The position numbers were made by a program, and so were the translations under genes. A DNA stretch of 41,990 nucleotides from CAG-826 sp964546565 (GTDB taxonomy: Bacteria; Bacillota_I; Bacilli_A; RFN20; CAG-826): the NCBI GenBank assembly GCA_964546565.1, contig CAZJKC010000007.1, forward strand, positions 1 through 41,990. The letters run 5' to 3'. Shown here piece after piece: positions 25,001 to 32,594 of this stretch. Within the stretch, counting starts at the first letter, position 1. Every line of letters begins with the position of its first letter. The notes under the pieces are model-generated. The model had not been told where the DNA came from. It did no database searches and saw only the letters and a program-made list of their open reading frames with translations.

Positions 25001-25042
25001 AATTTTCAATGTCGCAGTCATTGTAGTATTTGTATTCCCCAT
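16082..25042 (-). CDS. Tape measure protein, 2986 residues, about 60 in-frame TAG codons
   Basis: One frame from an ATG behind GGAGG to TAA, covering nearly 9 kb. Fragments ending at 24275, 23372, 22787, 22406, 21743, 21539, 20708, 19559, 17570 and 16493 all fall in this frame and are separated only by TAG. The N-terminus is coiled coil. The conserved tape measure core follows at about residues 350-570 (LDAAMTETATVTDFSI, GAYETMTLFYQ, MTAALRGFNMEL, FETTSAFLSQIIETTRESA). Hydrophobic segments lie near residues 715 and 975 (IEVAIAVVVAGAWLLANAI). The C-terminal part has HTALIGEAGPEIHQTATGW and a coiled coil where TAG pairs fall at Gln/Glu positions. At about 0.15 nm per residue the tail would be near 450 nm if unprocessed. 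TAA and TGA never occur in frame before the end. Confidence 0.93.
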
Positions 25043-25056
25043 TGTCTCCCTCCTTT

Positions 25057-25096
25057 ATAAAAAAATCAGCATTGATATTGAAATCAATGCTGACTA
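25057..25096 (-). terminator. Intrinsic terminator before the tape measure gene
   Basis: Perfect 11-bp inverted repeat on the minus strand (TCAGCATTGAT / ATCAATGCTGA, arms 25083-25093 and 25066-25076) followed by a run of T. It sits between the second tail protein and the tape measure start, so most transcripts from upstream would end here and the tape measure would be made in smaller amounts. Confidence 0.9.
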
Positions 25097-25099
25097 GAA

Positions 25100-25885
25100 T
25101 TACATATCAGAGTCTATGTCTTCGTCCAAAATCTGCAACTACATTGCATAAGACGAACCCCTTACTCCCGTTGGAATGGCCAATGCATCCAGACGACCGA
25201 CCACTGGATCTGCATTTTTACCCAACTTCATAGATAAATCAGACATCAATTTCAATTTTGGAATTATTACAATCCCAGTATGGTCATGTCCAGTTATATC
25301 GTCCTTTACTCGCGTTTTGCCCCAAAGAGACACATAGCCTTTTAAAAGCGGCTGACCTACTACAAAAGTAGACACGTTATCGCTTTTATACTCATATTTA
25401 TAATCGAGAATTACATCCGTATACGGCGCCGGTGCCTAAAAATGAGTCGCGTCGACTTTTGTAATCTCGAGTTTTTCGCCTTTTAAATCATACACATATA
25501 AATTTTCGTCGAGCGGCGCGTTCTTGAACGTTATGATGCCGTTCTCGTCGCTCTCCGTACGCTCGCGCGCCATCAACGTATAAGAGTCTTCAATCTCTTT
25601 TACCAACTTGGCGCCCGTCATTAGCGCGAACTGGTCTTTTGAAAAAATCCCTTGGGTGAATGTGATGGGAACATCTTTGGTTGTTTCCCAAAATACCAAA
25701 GGACGATTATCAAAACCGCCGTTAGCAGTTTTTATAACTTTCTATTCTCCAAATTGAGCTATTTGGATTGAGTCAAAGGCCGCGATTGTTTCGCCTTCGT
25801 CGATCGTTCGCCCATTTAGCTCTATAGGATAAGTAGATTTTATGAGGACTTGGTACAGTTCTTTAAATCCAAATTGAGTTTCCAT
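25100..25885 (-). CDS. Tail structural protein (METQFGF family), TAG-recoded
   Basis: 261 residues with three in-frame TAG codons, stop TAA. The start at 25885 follows AGGAGAG by seven bases; the frame stays open further upstream but that part overlaps a terminator hairpin. Motifs: METQFGFKELYQVLIKSTYP, RPLVFWETTKDVPITFTQGIFSK, ALMTGAKL, GKTRVKDDITG, LKLMSDLSMKLG and a C-terminal acidic DEDIDSDM. I recognise this as a beta-rich structural protein that stands just before the tape measure in phages of Clostridia. It could be the tail tube or a second tube-associated subunit; the exact role is not settled by sequence. Confidence 0.75.
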
Positions 25886-25903
25886 CCTTTTCTCTCCTAA
25901 AAG

Positions 25904-25936
25904 AAAAAGGTGGGTAGAACCAGCCACCCACCTTTT
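25904..25936 (-). terminator. Intrinsic terminator after the major tail protein gene
   Basis: Minus-strand hairpin AAAAGGTGGGT / ACCCACCTTTTT with a ten-base loop, followed by TTTTTCTTTT. It lies 22 nt after the TAA of the major tail protein and just before the ribosome site of the next gene. Confidence 0.9.
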
Positions 25937-25958
25937 GAGTTATTTAGTTAATAAGCTA

Positions 25959-27700
25959 TTAGCCGTCACTAGCCGGGACGCTATAACTCACGAGTTTCAT
26001 CATGTCGCCAGACTCGGGGCGCATGACTTCAAGGTTCATGTTGAAAGTCGAGGGGTCGCCTTCGGCTTCCATAGTCAGAGTGACCTCAGACAGCATCTTA
26101 ACCTTGGGCATAATGAACTGGAAGACATTTATATTCATATAGAGTCGTAACCTCTATACCGTTTACAACTGCTTATGTTTTCACATAAGATTAGACTATA
26201 TCTTCACCCTCAAAATTCGAGGGGCGCAACATTTCGGGAGACTTCTCCCTACGTCATAGTGACTAGTCGTTGAGCTATGGAAGGTTATAGTATTCAAAGT
26301 CAAGCTCTTCGTCATAAGTAAATATATATTCTCCAACTCGTTTTCTTCTACAATTTTTATTCGCACAAGCGGAGCACGTTCCCATCGGAAAATTATAAAA
26401 GCGATCGGCATTTCTTGCACTTTCAAACTCCTTTATCAATTCGCCCTTTAGATTAAATTGATAAATATGTTTTCTGTGAGATTTCTTTTCTTTTAAAACT
26501 ATTAAAGGTTCGTCTTTATATGTCCAATAAAATCCATGAGCCTACCGGCATCTACCACTTAAAACATTTAAAATTGCACTTATATGGCAATTATTCGCCT
26601 CTGCCGCCGCTTGAATTGTCGGAAAAGTGTTTATTTTTTCTTCTTTTAAATTATACTAATCTACTGGACGAATATTATGCTGCCCTTGCCCACCGGAGTC
26701 AATATTATATCCGTTTGGAACAAGAGTGTTTTCCTTTTCAATCCAATACTTTTCACGCTCATCAATTTCTTCTTCTTTAACTTCTTCTAAAATCTCACAA
26801 GTAAAATTGGTTAGCCCTCCAAAATGGCAAATCGCATTCCAAAAGCAAGGGGAACCCTAATACCCAGTGCCATAATCATCTTTTCGTCTTTTCTTTAAGC
26901 TTGTCCTTGTTTGACCGACATACGCCTTTCCATTTGGCGCGGTATATTTATAAATATAAGCCATAATATAATCCTCCATAGTTGCTGATTGCCCATTGTT
27001 ACATTCAATCAATTTTTAACATTCACGCTTGTTGTGTCCAACTACGTTTTAGTTTGATTGACTTTAGGGGTTTCCAGCATTTAATTGCGTTTAATCGAGC
27101 AGCTTACGCCGCAAGTGAGCTATTCCAAGTTAACTCATCTTCACCAGTCTTCTCGGAGCGACGGTAAGTATCTCCGGTAAAATAGTAGGTGCCGGGGAAC
27201 TTATCACCAGAAATAACAATCTTCTGGCCATCTACAGTAATTTTAGCAGTTGCATAAGCCGCATTGGTTTTATCCTGCAGCTTGGCTCCTTTTTCATCAT
27301 AATAAGTGACAGCGCCATCAACCGTAAACTCCTGAGAACCGATCTTAATTTTCCCGTCAGCCGTAATAGCACTCGGCTTAACAGTTTTAAGAATAGAGGT
27401 TTCCTCACCAAAACGATCTGTATCCGCAAGATCGACGCCATACATCAACGCCATTGATTTCGTAGAGAAAACCGCATCTTCCAGAGTGACGTTAATCTCC
27501 TTGTTAAAGTCCCAAGTGATTAGTTTCGGATTCCCCTTACCACCGCGAGCAGAAGTATTTTCAGCAGTCTGCTCAATTGTAGAAACTTTCAGAGTATCTA
27601 AAAACAGCACAGGGGCGCCGGCTTCGCCATTATCATCAATTTCGTAGAATACGCAATCGGCAACTTCTTTAATACCATAGCGATCGAGAATGCTAGCCAT
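25959..27700 (-). CDS. Major tail (tube-like) protein with group I intron (exons 27700-27133 and 26125-25959)
   Basis: Spliced product 244 residues (568 + 167 nt). Start at 27700 (MASILDRYGIKEVADCVFYE), nine bases after GGAGG; the upstream in-frame ATG is ignored. Exon 1 has the family run LDTLKVSTIEQTAENTSARG and KLITWDFNKEINVTLEDAVFS. Exon 2 has IMPKVKMLSEVTLTMEAEGD and FNMNLEVMRPESGDMMKLV. Splicing joins DE-F-FQF, which restores the conserved DEFFQF stretch. Neither exon has a TAG codon, as in the capsid gene. Position between the assembly chaperone and tape measure, and the strong terminator that follows, fit a tube subunit made in many copies. Without splicing the product ends at a TAA 27 nt into the intron and lacks its last 55 residues. 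Confidence 0.85.
26126..27132 (-). ncRNA. Group I intron B (1007 nt) in the major tail protein gene
   Basis: 5' splice site after exon TGAGT, which pairs with GCTCA in the intron (U-G at the cut). Intron ends in G before TCTTCCAG. The core shows AAATGCTGGAAACCCC (P4 region, about 27070-27085), AATGGGCAATCAGCA near 26990, CAACGACTAG (P7 5' strand, about 26263-26275) and GATATAGTC (P7 3' strand, 26202-26194). A GIY-YIG endonuclease gene sits between the P4/P6 region and P7. Splice sites are predicted from P1 pairing plus frame and family continuity. Confidence 0.87.
26254..26964 (-). CDS. GIY-YIG homing endonuclease in intron B, TAG-recoded
   Basis: 236 residues read with TAG as sense (five TAGs), ATG behind GGAGG, stop TGA. 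The N-terminal GIY-YIG nuclease module is clear: MAYIYKYTAPNGKAYVGQT, with R about ten residues on, and the E of the catalytic set in EIDEREKYWIEK. C-terminal DNA-binding part: FPTIQAAAEANNCHISAILN (helix-turn-helix-like, NUMOD type) and a second similar unit IYQFNLKGELIKEFESARNA. Its last codons run into the P7 element of the ribozyme. It probably drives homing of the intron into intronless tail genes. In the standard code only the first 35 residues would be made. Confidence 0.88.
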
Positions 27701-27720
27701 TAAACGTAGCCTCCTATATT

Positions 27721-28485
27721 TTATTTTAAATTTTGAATCCAATATTTTGGTTTAACTTTTTTCGCGTCTGCACCAGCCAGTAAAGAATCGACATCTAGTT
27801 GATACTTTTCCTTTTGTTGATACATATCAACCAAAGTTCTAGCCGCCACATACGTTATCTCTCCAATATTAAGTGGAGTAATACCCATTCCCATACAACA
27901 AATTGCTGCCATCAGTGTCTCAAGACTTGGCCCTCCGCCCTTCTTGGCCTTAAGCTTTTCACGCATACGCCCTTTAGCCTTAATCCGCTTAACACGAGGA
28001 TCTTCGTTAGGGCGCGGAGGCTCAACCTCCGGCAAGCTGTACGCAGCGCGAACCCGATTTTGGAATTCAAAAAATTCATCTTCTTCCAAAAAACTCAGCT
28101 TCGCCATTACGCTTTCCGTCTACCCAGCATCAATTTTAAGTTGTTCAAGAATTTCTTTCGCATTTCCAATTAAAATTTTCTTCTAATCAAAAAGCATACA
28201 TATATCTGTATGGCAGAAAAACTAGAAAGCTTTTTCTACCAGTTGTCGATAAGCGGGGTCGTGATACGAATTAGCCAGCATAAACTCATAAGGAGTCGGA
28301 AATACCTTTATCTCATTCCCATCCTTAACAAGTTCATCTTCAATTTCTTCCTAAGAAAGAGTTAAAACTTTAACATAATATCCAATCTCGTCATTCTCAA
28401 CGATTTCTCTCACAAGCGGTGCATATATCTTTAGCTTCCCTTTAAAGTCTTCCGGGGCACCAAGAAAAAACTTTTCATTAGTCAT
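27721..28485 (-). CDS. Tail assembly chaperone candidate, TAG-recoded
   Basis: 254 residues with four TAG codons, stop TAA. The start (MTNEKFFLGAPEDF) overlaps the end of the preceding gene. N-terminal half: KIYAPLVREIVENDEIGYYVKVLTLS and a helical part. C-terminal half: EFQNRVRAAYSLP, a lysine/arginine-rich stretch (RVKRIKAKGRMREKLKAKKGGG), then LETLMAAICCMGMGITPLNIGEITYVAA and the C-terminal KPKYWIQNL. This layout resembles the assembly-chaperone slot in phages of Clostridia, where one protein is usual rather than a frameshift pair. Read with TAG as stop it would look like two genes; I see no slippery site and no need for one. Here it precedes the tail tube gene, a slightly unusual order. 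Confidence 0.65.
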
Positions 28486-28966
28486 TCGTAATCAACCAGA
28501 ACTCTTGCTCATAGCAAGACATTTCGTCTGTCAAAAAATTCAAACTAAAATTACCACCAGTGATAACTCCAAGACCTTCAACTCGTTTTCCCTTCAAACT
28601 CTTCTCAATTTCGCCCATTATCGCAAACGGGCGCAGATTCGTATCTTTAATCATCCACTAAGTAAGTGGAACAAAAACTTCAATCCCCAATTTAATATTT
28701 CTATACTCGTCATTGCTACCATTCTTAATCCCAGTAACAACTCGAAGCGAAACCACAGAATTAGCCGTTTCTTTCGGCCCCATTCGTGGTACAATTTTTA
28801 TTAACTTGTCAAAAACTTCTTCTTGTTTCTACTTAGCGGTCAACGTTGGCTAAGACAAAGGGTCTTTATCCGTATAGTACAGCAAATTAACTAAATCATC
28901 ATTCGCCATAAGGCGTTTCATAATTCTCTAAAGGTTAACTCCAATTTCACTACAATTTCCAACCAT
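28478..28966 (-). CDS. Neck / tail-terminator candidate, TAG-recoded
   Basis: 162 residues with four TAG codons, start overlapping the previous stop (TAATG), stop TAA. Sequence: IMKRLMANDDLVNLLYYTDKDPLS, then a strand-rich part (ETANSVVSLRVVTGIKNGSNDEYRNIKLGIEVFVPLT) and SLKGKRVEGLGVITGGNFSLNFLTDEMSCYEQEFWLITND. Small alpha/beta proteins of this size at this place, after the head-closure protein and before the tail genes, are usually the tail terminator that caps the tube. I assign it by position and size rather than by a motif. Confidence 0.6.
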
Positions 28967-29688
28967 TACGCTTCACCGCCATTTAACCAATAGAAGTCAT
29001 CAGGGTCGTCTTCTTCCGTTTGCTCCGGTGCAGGCGACCGATCATAGAGATAAATCGGGTCAACAGTTACATACTCAACGCCCGGACTGGACTGAATATC
29101 ATAACCAGTGACACGATACCCCTCAGTTATTCCGCCGGTTGTTATTTCAAGATAAGTGTCCTTACGCAGCGCCGACTGGATAGGCATTACAAAAAAACTT
29201 GATTTAAGATTTTCGTTATAAGTAGTATCCATGCGCGAGCGCGATTTTAATTCGTCTTTTAACATATTATTTTGTTGACCGTACATATACGCCCAGCTTG
29301 ACCACTCGGCGCCGTCTGCATCGACCCACTGAATAAAATGCGTCATTTTTAGAATTATGTAACGATTATAACCACTGGCTTTGATTGTCTCCAACCAATA
29401 AATCATCCAAGGCTATTCGTTGCCGTCTTTATCTCGAATTTGGAGAATCGTTCCAGCAGGAATATTCATATCAACACGAGTAAGTAAATACTGCATTGTT
29501 TCTGTCTCGTCCTGCTTGTACCTCTCCTTTAAACCGGGAACCATTTCGTCATTATAAACGAAATCAACTCTATATATAGATTTGAGTAACAAATCTTCAA
29601 AAACCTTTTCACGTTGTCCTTGAATACGAGATTGATAATCAGTTCCAAAGCGATTTAAACGCTTTAAATAAACGTCATAATAATCCAT
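28966..29688 (-). CDS. Head-tail joining (neck) protein, TAG-recoded
   Basis: 240 residues with one TAG codon (DGNE-TAG-PWMIYWLETI). The chosen start at 29688 overlaps the upstream stop (TGATG); a TTG one codon earlier is less likely. N-terminal helical segment (LKRLNRFGTDYQSRIQGQREKVFEDLLLKS), then a beta-barrel-like part (IPAGTILQIRDKDG, YNRYIILKMTHFIQWVDADG, VMPIQSALRKDTYLEITT, GYRVTGYDIQSSPGVEYVTVDPIYLYD) and an acidic tail. Size and place fit a head-closure or stopper-type neck protein. No catalytic motif seen. Confidence 0.65.
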
Positions 29689-29945
29689 CAATCTTTTGAG
29701 AGAAGATTCATACAGTCGAAAATAGTAGAGCGAAAATATTCATATTTAAGATACCGAAGCGTATTTAACTTATAAAAAAGCCGATAATAGTTAATCGTGC
29801 GCCGCTCCTCTGGATACCCCTATAACTCAATCAAAATCGAGTCCAAAAACTTTTCCCATTCTCTACCTTTCTCATACTCACAAAGTAAACCAAAAAGCTT
29901 ATTTTTGAGTTTATTATTATATGCTTCTTTGATAATTGGTTCCAT
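29688..29945 (-). CDS. Small head-tail connector region protein, TAG-recoded
   Basis: 85 residues with one TAG codon, start overlapping the upstream stop (TAATG) and stop TGA overlapping the next start, so translation is probably coupled on both sides. Helical and rich in charged and aromatic residues (NNKLKNKLFGLLCEYEKGREWEKFLDSILIEL; TINYYRLFYKLNTLRYLKYEYF). Function not recognised. The tight packing between connector genes suggests a neck accessory. Confidence 0.6.
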
Positions 29946-30370
29946 TACTCTCCTGCAAGAGTACCGTATTTAAACGGTTTGCCCTCCCGTGAGCGGTAAT
30001 AAGCGCTTTCCTACCAGTGAGCCAATTTCCTTTCCGACTCAATGCTCAGGCGCAACTTATCCAATAAATTGGCTTGCGAGAAGTCGCGCTCTTCATAAAG
30101 CGGCTTAACATTCTCCCAAGTCATAATCGAGCGGTTCAACCACTCGCATTTCATATAAGAAGCAATAATCTAAATTTCGACATTCGACAAATCTTCCTTG
30201 AACCCATTTTCATCATGCTCAAGGGAAACTCGCGGGAATTTAAACCAAGGAAGTGCTGCTTCCATAATGGAGTAAATGTCGGCTTCGACCTCTTCCCGCG
30301 TCCACTGCGCCCACTCGTCTTCAAGAATTTTAGTTAAAAAAGCATCGTAAACTTTAGTGTAAGGGGTCAT
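29945..30370 (-). CDS. Head-tail connector (gp6/gp15-like) candidate, TAG-recoded
   Basis: 141 residues with two TAG codons, stop TAA. All-helical: MTPYTKVYDAFLTKILEDEWAQW, EVEADIYSIMEAALPWFKFP, IIASYMKCEWLNRSIMTWENVK, LLDKLRLSIESERKLAHW. Small helical proteins just after the capsid genes that start with a short strand and carry a membrane-like amphipathic helix are typical of the connector ring below the portal (lambda gpFII/HK97 gp6/SPP1 gp15 group). Assignment by size, helix pattern and position. Confidence 0.6.
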
Positions 30371-30373
30371 TTA

Positions 30374-30871
30374 TTATTCCTCCCCAGCAACATTCTCCTT
30401 GTCAGCCTTTTCAATTTCGATGCGCTTAAAAATTTTGATGCCACTGGCCTCTTCAACGAGTTGAATACGATCCATGCTAACGGTTTCGTAATGCTCAATC
30501 ATATATTCGGCCAAAAGCTTTTTCTGCTCAACGCTCAAGGTCGGCAGAGCTCTTTTTAACTCCGAAAGGGGCATCTTTGTAGAATAGCGATCCAGCAGCT
30601 TCTCGTCAAGCGCAACTACTGCCGGTTCAGTCGCATCATCGGCTTCAAGCCCAAGCTCTTTCTTAAACTCCATATCCTCAATGTACAGCAACCCCTGACG
30701 GAATAAATACTCAACGCCGGGATAATAAAAAGCCTCGCGCAGAACATCCTTGGGCACCGGCAAACGAGTGCCGCGCTTCGGCCAATCGCGCCGATAGTTA
30801 GAATTGGGAAGCGAAAATCCAATCGTACCTTTGCCCATGCTCTTAACAAAAACCATATCTTGTGTAGCCAT
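30374..30871 (-). CDS. Head-region protein of unknown function, no TAG codons
   Basis: 165 residues from the ATG at 30871 (MATQDMVFVKSMGKGTIGFS), nine bases after AAGGAGA; the longer reading from 30892 would use part of the ribosome site. Stop TAA. N-terminal beta part (FVKSMGKGTIGFSLPNSNYRRDWPKRGTRLPVPKDVLREAFYYPGVEYLF) and helical C-terminal part (LSELKRALPTLSVEQKKLLAEYMIEHYETVS). It lies between the capsid terminator and the connector genes and, like the capsid gene, avoids TAG, hinting at abundant expression. A decoration or head-completion role is possible but unproven. Confidence 0.65.
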   Translation of the reverse strand: MATQDMVFVKSMGKGTIGFSLPNSNYRRDWPKRGTRLPVPKDVLREAFYYPGVEYLFRQGLLYIEDMEFKKELGLEADDATEPAVVALDEKLLDRYSTKMPLSELKRALPTLSVEQKKLLAEYMIEHYETVSMDRIQLVEEASGIKIFKRIEIEKADKENVAGEE

Positions 30872-30904
30872 AACACTAATTCTCCTTTTCACTCATAATT
30901 TTAG

Positions 30905-30933
30905 AAAAAGGGGAGGAAGTTAATCCTCCCCTT
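30905..30933 (-). terminator. Strong intrinsic terminator after the major capsid gene
   Basis: Perfect G+C-rich hairpin on the minus strand, GGGGAGGA / TCCTCCCC (arms 30931-30924 and 30917-30910) with a six-base loop and TTTTT after it. It starts 8 nt past the capsid stop codon. It would limit expression of the connector and tail genes relative to capsid. Confidence 0.92.
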
Positions 30934-30940
30934 ATAGTTA

Positions 30941-31993
30941 TTAGATATCATAGGGGAACTCAGAATTATCAACAATAGCAGTATTCTGATAAACGCCCCA
31001 GTTGTGATGCGTAAGAATCGCAGCGCCCATCTTACGATAAGCCATAATCTCAGTAGAATTATCGCGGTTCTGACGGTCATAAACCTGAGTATTGCCCTCG
31101 AGAACAATCTTCACGACCTTCTCCTTGCCAGCAGGAAGCACATAAGCAAACTGCGGGTTAATCCAAGTCGTAGTATTGGACTCATCAAGGAAGGACTGCG
31201 GAATCTGAACAATGGGGGTGCCACGGAACAGGTTCACATAGCCGGTATTGTGAATTGCGTCAATGTCAGCAGGATGATAAATGCCGCCGTAATTGCCATT
31301 AGCAGCAACCGGGACAATGGCGTCGGGGCCCATCGCACCAACGAACTCGGGCGGCGCAAAGATAACAGCAGAGCCACCATACGCCTTGACGGTAGAAATC
31401 AGATTGAACATCTTGTCACCATCAAAACCAGCAAAAGTAACTTTGTTAGCCTCGGGACGGCCAGCGGCGCCAGCGGCGCTAATCAGAGCCTTCTGAACCT
31501 CGCCAAACACGGCATCAGTCAGACCCTCAGTGATAACATCCATAAGCTCGCCAAGGTCTTCGGCGCCATCAAGCCAGCGCTCGAAGTCCATGGTGACGCC
31601 TCCGCCGATAGCCTTGCCTTCCAGAGTGAAGGTGGACTTATCAAGGCGGAAAGTCTCATAAACACCAGACAGGCCAACCTGCGTAAGGAATTTCTTGGCG
31701 CGATTGCGGCCAAGAGAACCACGCTTGAAGATAGCCTTCTGGCCCTGCGGCACCTGCTGAATCTCAGCAAAAGCGCTCATAGCACCAATAACTTTATTGG
31801 GAACTACTTCATCAGCGGCCTTAATAACAATTTCAAAAATATCGTACTTATTACGATTGAACTCATTGATAGAAGAAGCCAGACCGCGAATACCATCGCG
31901 CAGGGCCTCGTTCACGTTCTCGACAGTAAAGTTAGCAGGAGCCGTACCACGCACGGAATGTAAAGCTAACTCTTTAATTTCATTAACAGTCAT
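30941..31993 (-). CDS. Major capsid protein
   Basis: 350 residues, no TAG codons, stop TAA, ATG behind GGAGG. HK97-fold-like features: N-terminal helix (IKELALHSVRGTAPANFTVENVNEALRDGIRG), an E-loop/spine region (FRLDKSTFTLEGKAIGGGVTMDFERWLDG), an A-domain part (VTFAGFDGDKMFNLISTVKAYGG, SAVIFAPPEFVGAMG) and a C-terminal beta part (NTTTWINPQFAYVLPAGKEKVVKIVLEGNTQVYDR). Size, position after the protease/scaffold gene and the terminator that follows all fit. Codon use differs from the neighbours: C/G-ending codons are favoured and glutamine is always CAG/CAA, as expected for a very highly expressed gene. The 319-codon open frame opposite it on the plus strand is a shadow of this codon bias. Confidence 0.92.
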   Translation of the reverse strand: MTVNEIKELALHSVRGTAPANFTVENVNEALRDGIRGLASSINEFNRNKYDIFEIVIKAADEVVPNKVIGAMSAFAEIQQVPQGQKAIFKRGSLGRNRAKKFLTQVGLSGVYETFRLDKSTFTLEGKAIGGGVTMDFERWLDGAEDLGELMDVITEGLTDAVFGEVQKALISAAGAAGRPEANKVTFAGFDGDKMFNLISTVKAYGGSAVIFAPPEFVGAMGPDAIVPVAANGNYGGIYHPADIDAIHNTGYVNLFRGTPIVQIPQSFLDESNTTTWINPQFAYVLPAGKEKVVKIVLEGNTQVYDRQNRDNSTEIMAYRKMGAAILTHHNWGVYQNTAIVDNSEFPYDI

Positions 31994-32013
31994 ATTACAT
32001 ACCTCCTCCTAAA

Positions 32014-32574
32014 TTACTCAATCACTTGGAACTTAATGCCAAGCTGACCATCGGGCATAGTGGTCTTAAGAATAGCCATCAGCACGGGGCCTTCAGCCGG
32101 CTCAGCCTTGCCCAGCTTGATATAGCCGTTATCAGCGCAGACACCGCCATATACGGGGTTCTCCGCCAGCTTATCCTTCGCAAGGGCTTCAACCAGCGTA
32201 TCTTCATCAGCAAAGTCCGCCTCGTCGTAGCAGACAGTGTTAGTAGTAAACTTGTCGCCAACGGCCAGATATCCAAGACGGGGCAGGAAGCTACCACGCT
32301 CCAGCGCCCAGTTCTTCAGACCGGGGAGACGCTCATCATACATATGCTCGGTACTGTAGTGCAGAGCAATGGGGAACTTCCCACCATCCTCGGGGAAGGC
32401 CACAGTGCGGGCAACATTATTAACGGCCAGAAGCATACCATTTTCAGCAGGAATCTCAGCGAAGTCCTCGGCATCCAGCGCACACTGAGCTTCAATGCGG
32501 CCGTCGCGACGGAAGGCAACCTGATTAAGTTCCAGCTGGCCATAACCATCTTTAGCTAACTTAACAATAGCCAT
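32014..32574 (-). CDS. Capsid-associated protein (decoration candidate), no TAG codons
   Basis: 186 residues, stop TAA, between scaffold/protease and capsid genes, 20 nt before the capsid start. Beta-rich: MAIVKLAKDGYGQLELNQVAFRRDGRIEAQCALD, GMLLAVNNVARTVAFP, KFPIALHYSTEHMYDE, GSFLPRLGYLAVGDKFTTNTVCYDE and a C-terminal GPVLMAILKTTMPDGQLGIKFQVIE. No signature I can name. The gene order and the capsid-like codon use suggest an abundant head protein such as a decoration protein. Confidence 0.7.
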   Translation of the reverse strand: MAIVKLAKDGYGQLELNQVAFRRDGRIEAQCALDAEDFAEIPAENGMLLAVNNVARTVAFPEDGGKFPIALHYSTEHMYDERLPGLKNWALERGSFLPRLGYLAVGDKFTTNTVCYDEADFADEDTLVEALAKDKLAENPVYGGVCADNGYIKLGKAEPAEGPVLMAILKTTMPDGQLGIKFQVIE

Positions 32575-32594
32575 AATTTATTCCTCCATAAAAC

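Noticed and set aside
10354..25042. Degraded or pseudogenised tail genes (many short ORFs separated by stops)
   Set aside because: The interruptions are TAG only; frames are conserved over kilobases and TAA/TGA appear only at gene ends. Decay would give all three stops and frameshifts.
27721..28485. Programmed frameshift in the tail assembly chaperone
   Set aside because: The two apparent ORFs are in the same frame, separated by TAG. No slippery sequence is needed or seen.
31004..31963. Long plus-strand open frame (319 codons) opposite the capsid gene
   Set aside because: It is antisense to a clear major capsid gene, has no ribosome site or family signature, and is explained by the strong codon bias of the capsid gene.
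32026..32559. Plus-strand open frame of 177 codons
   Set aside because: Mirror of the head-protein gene at 32574-32014; same explanation as the capsid shadow.
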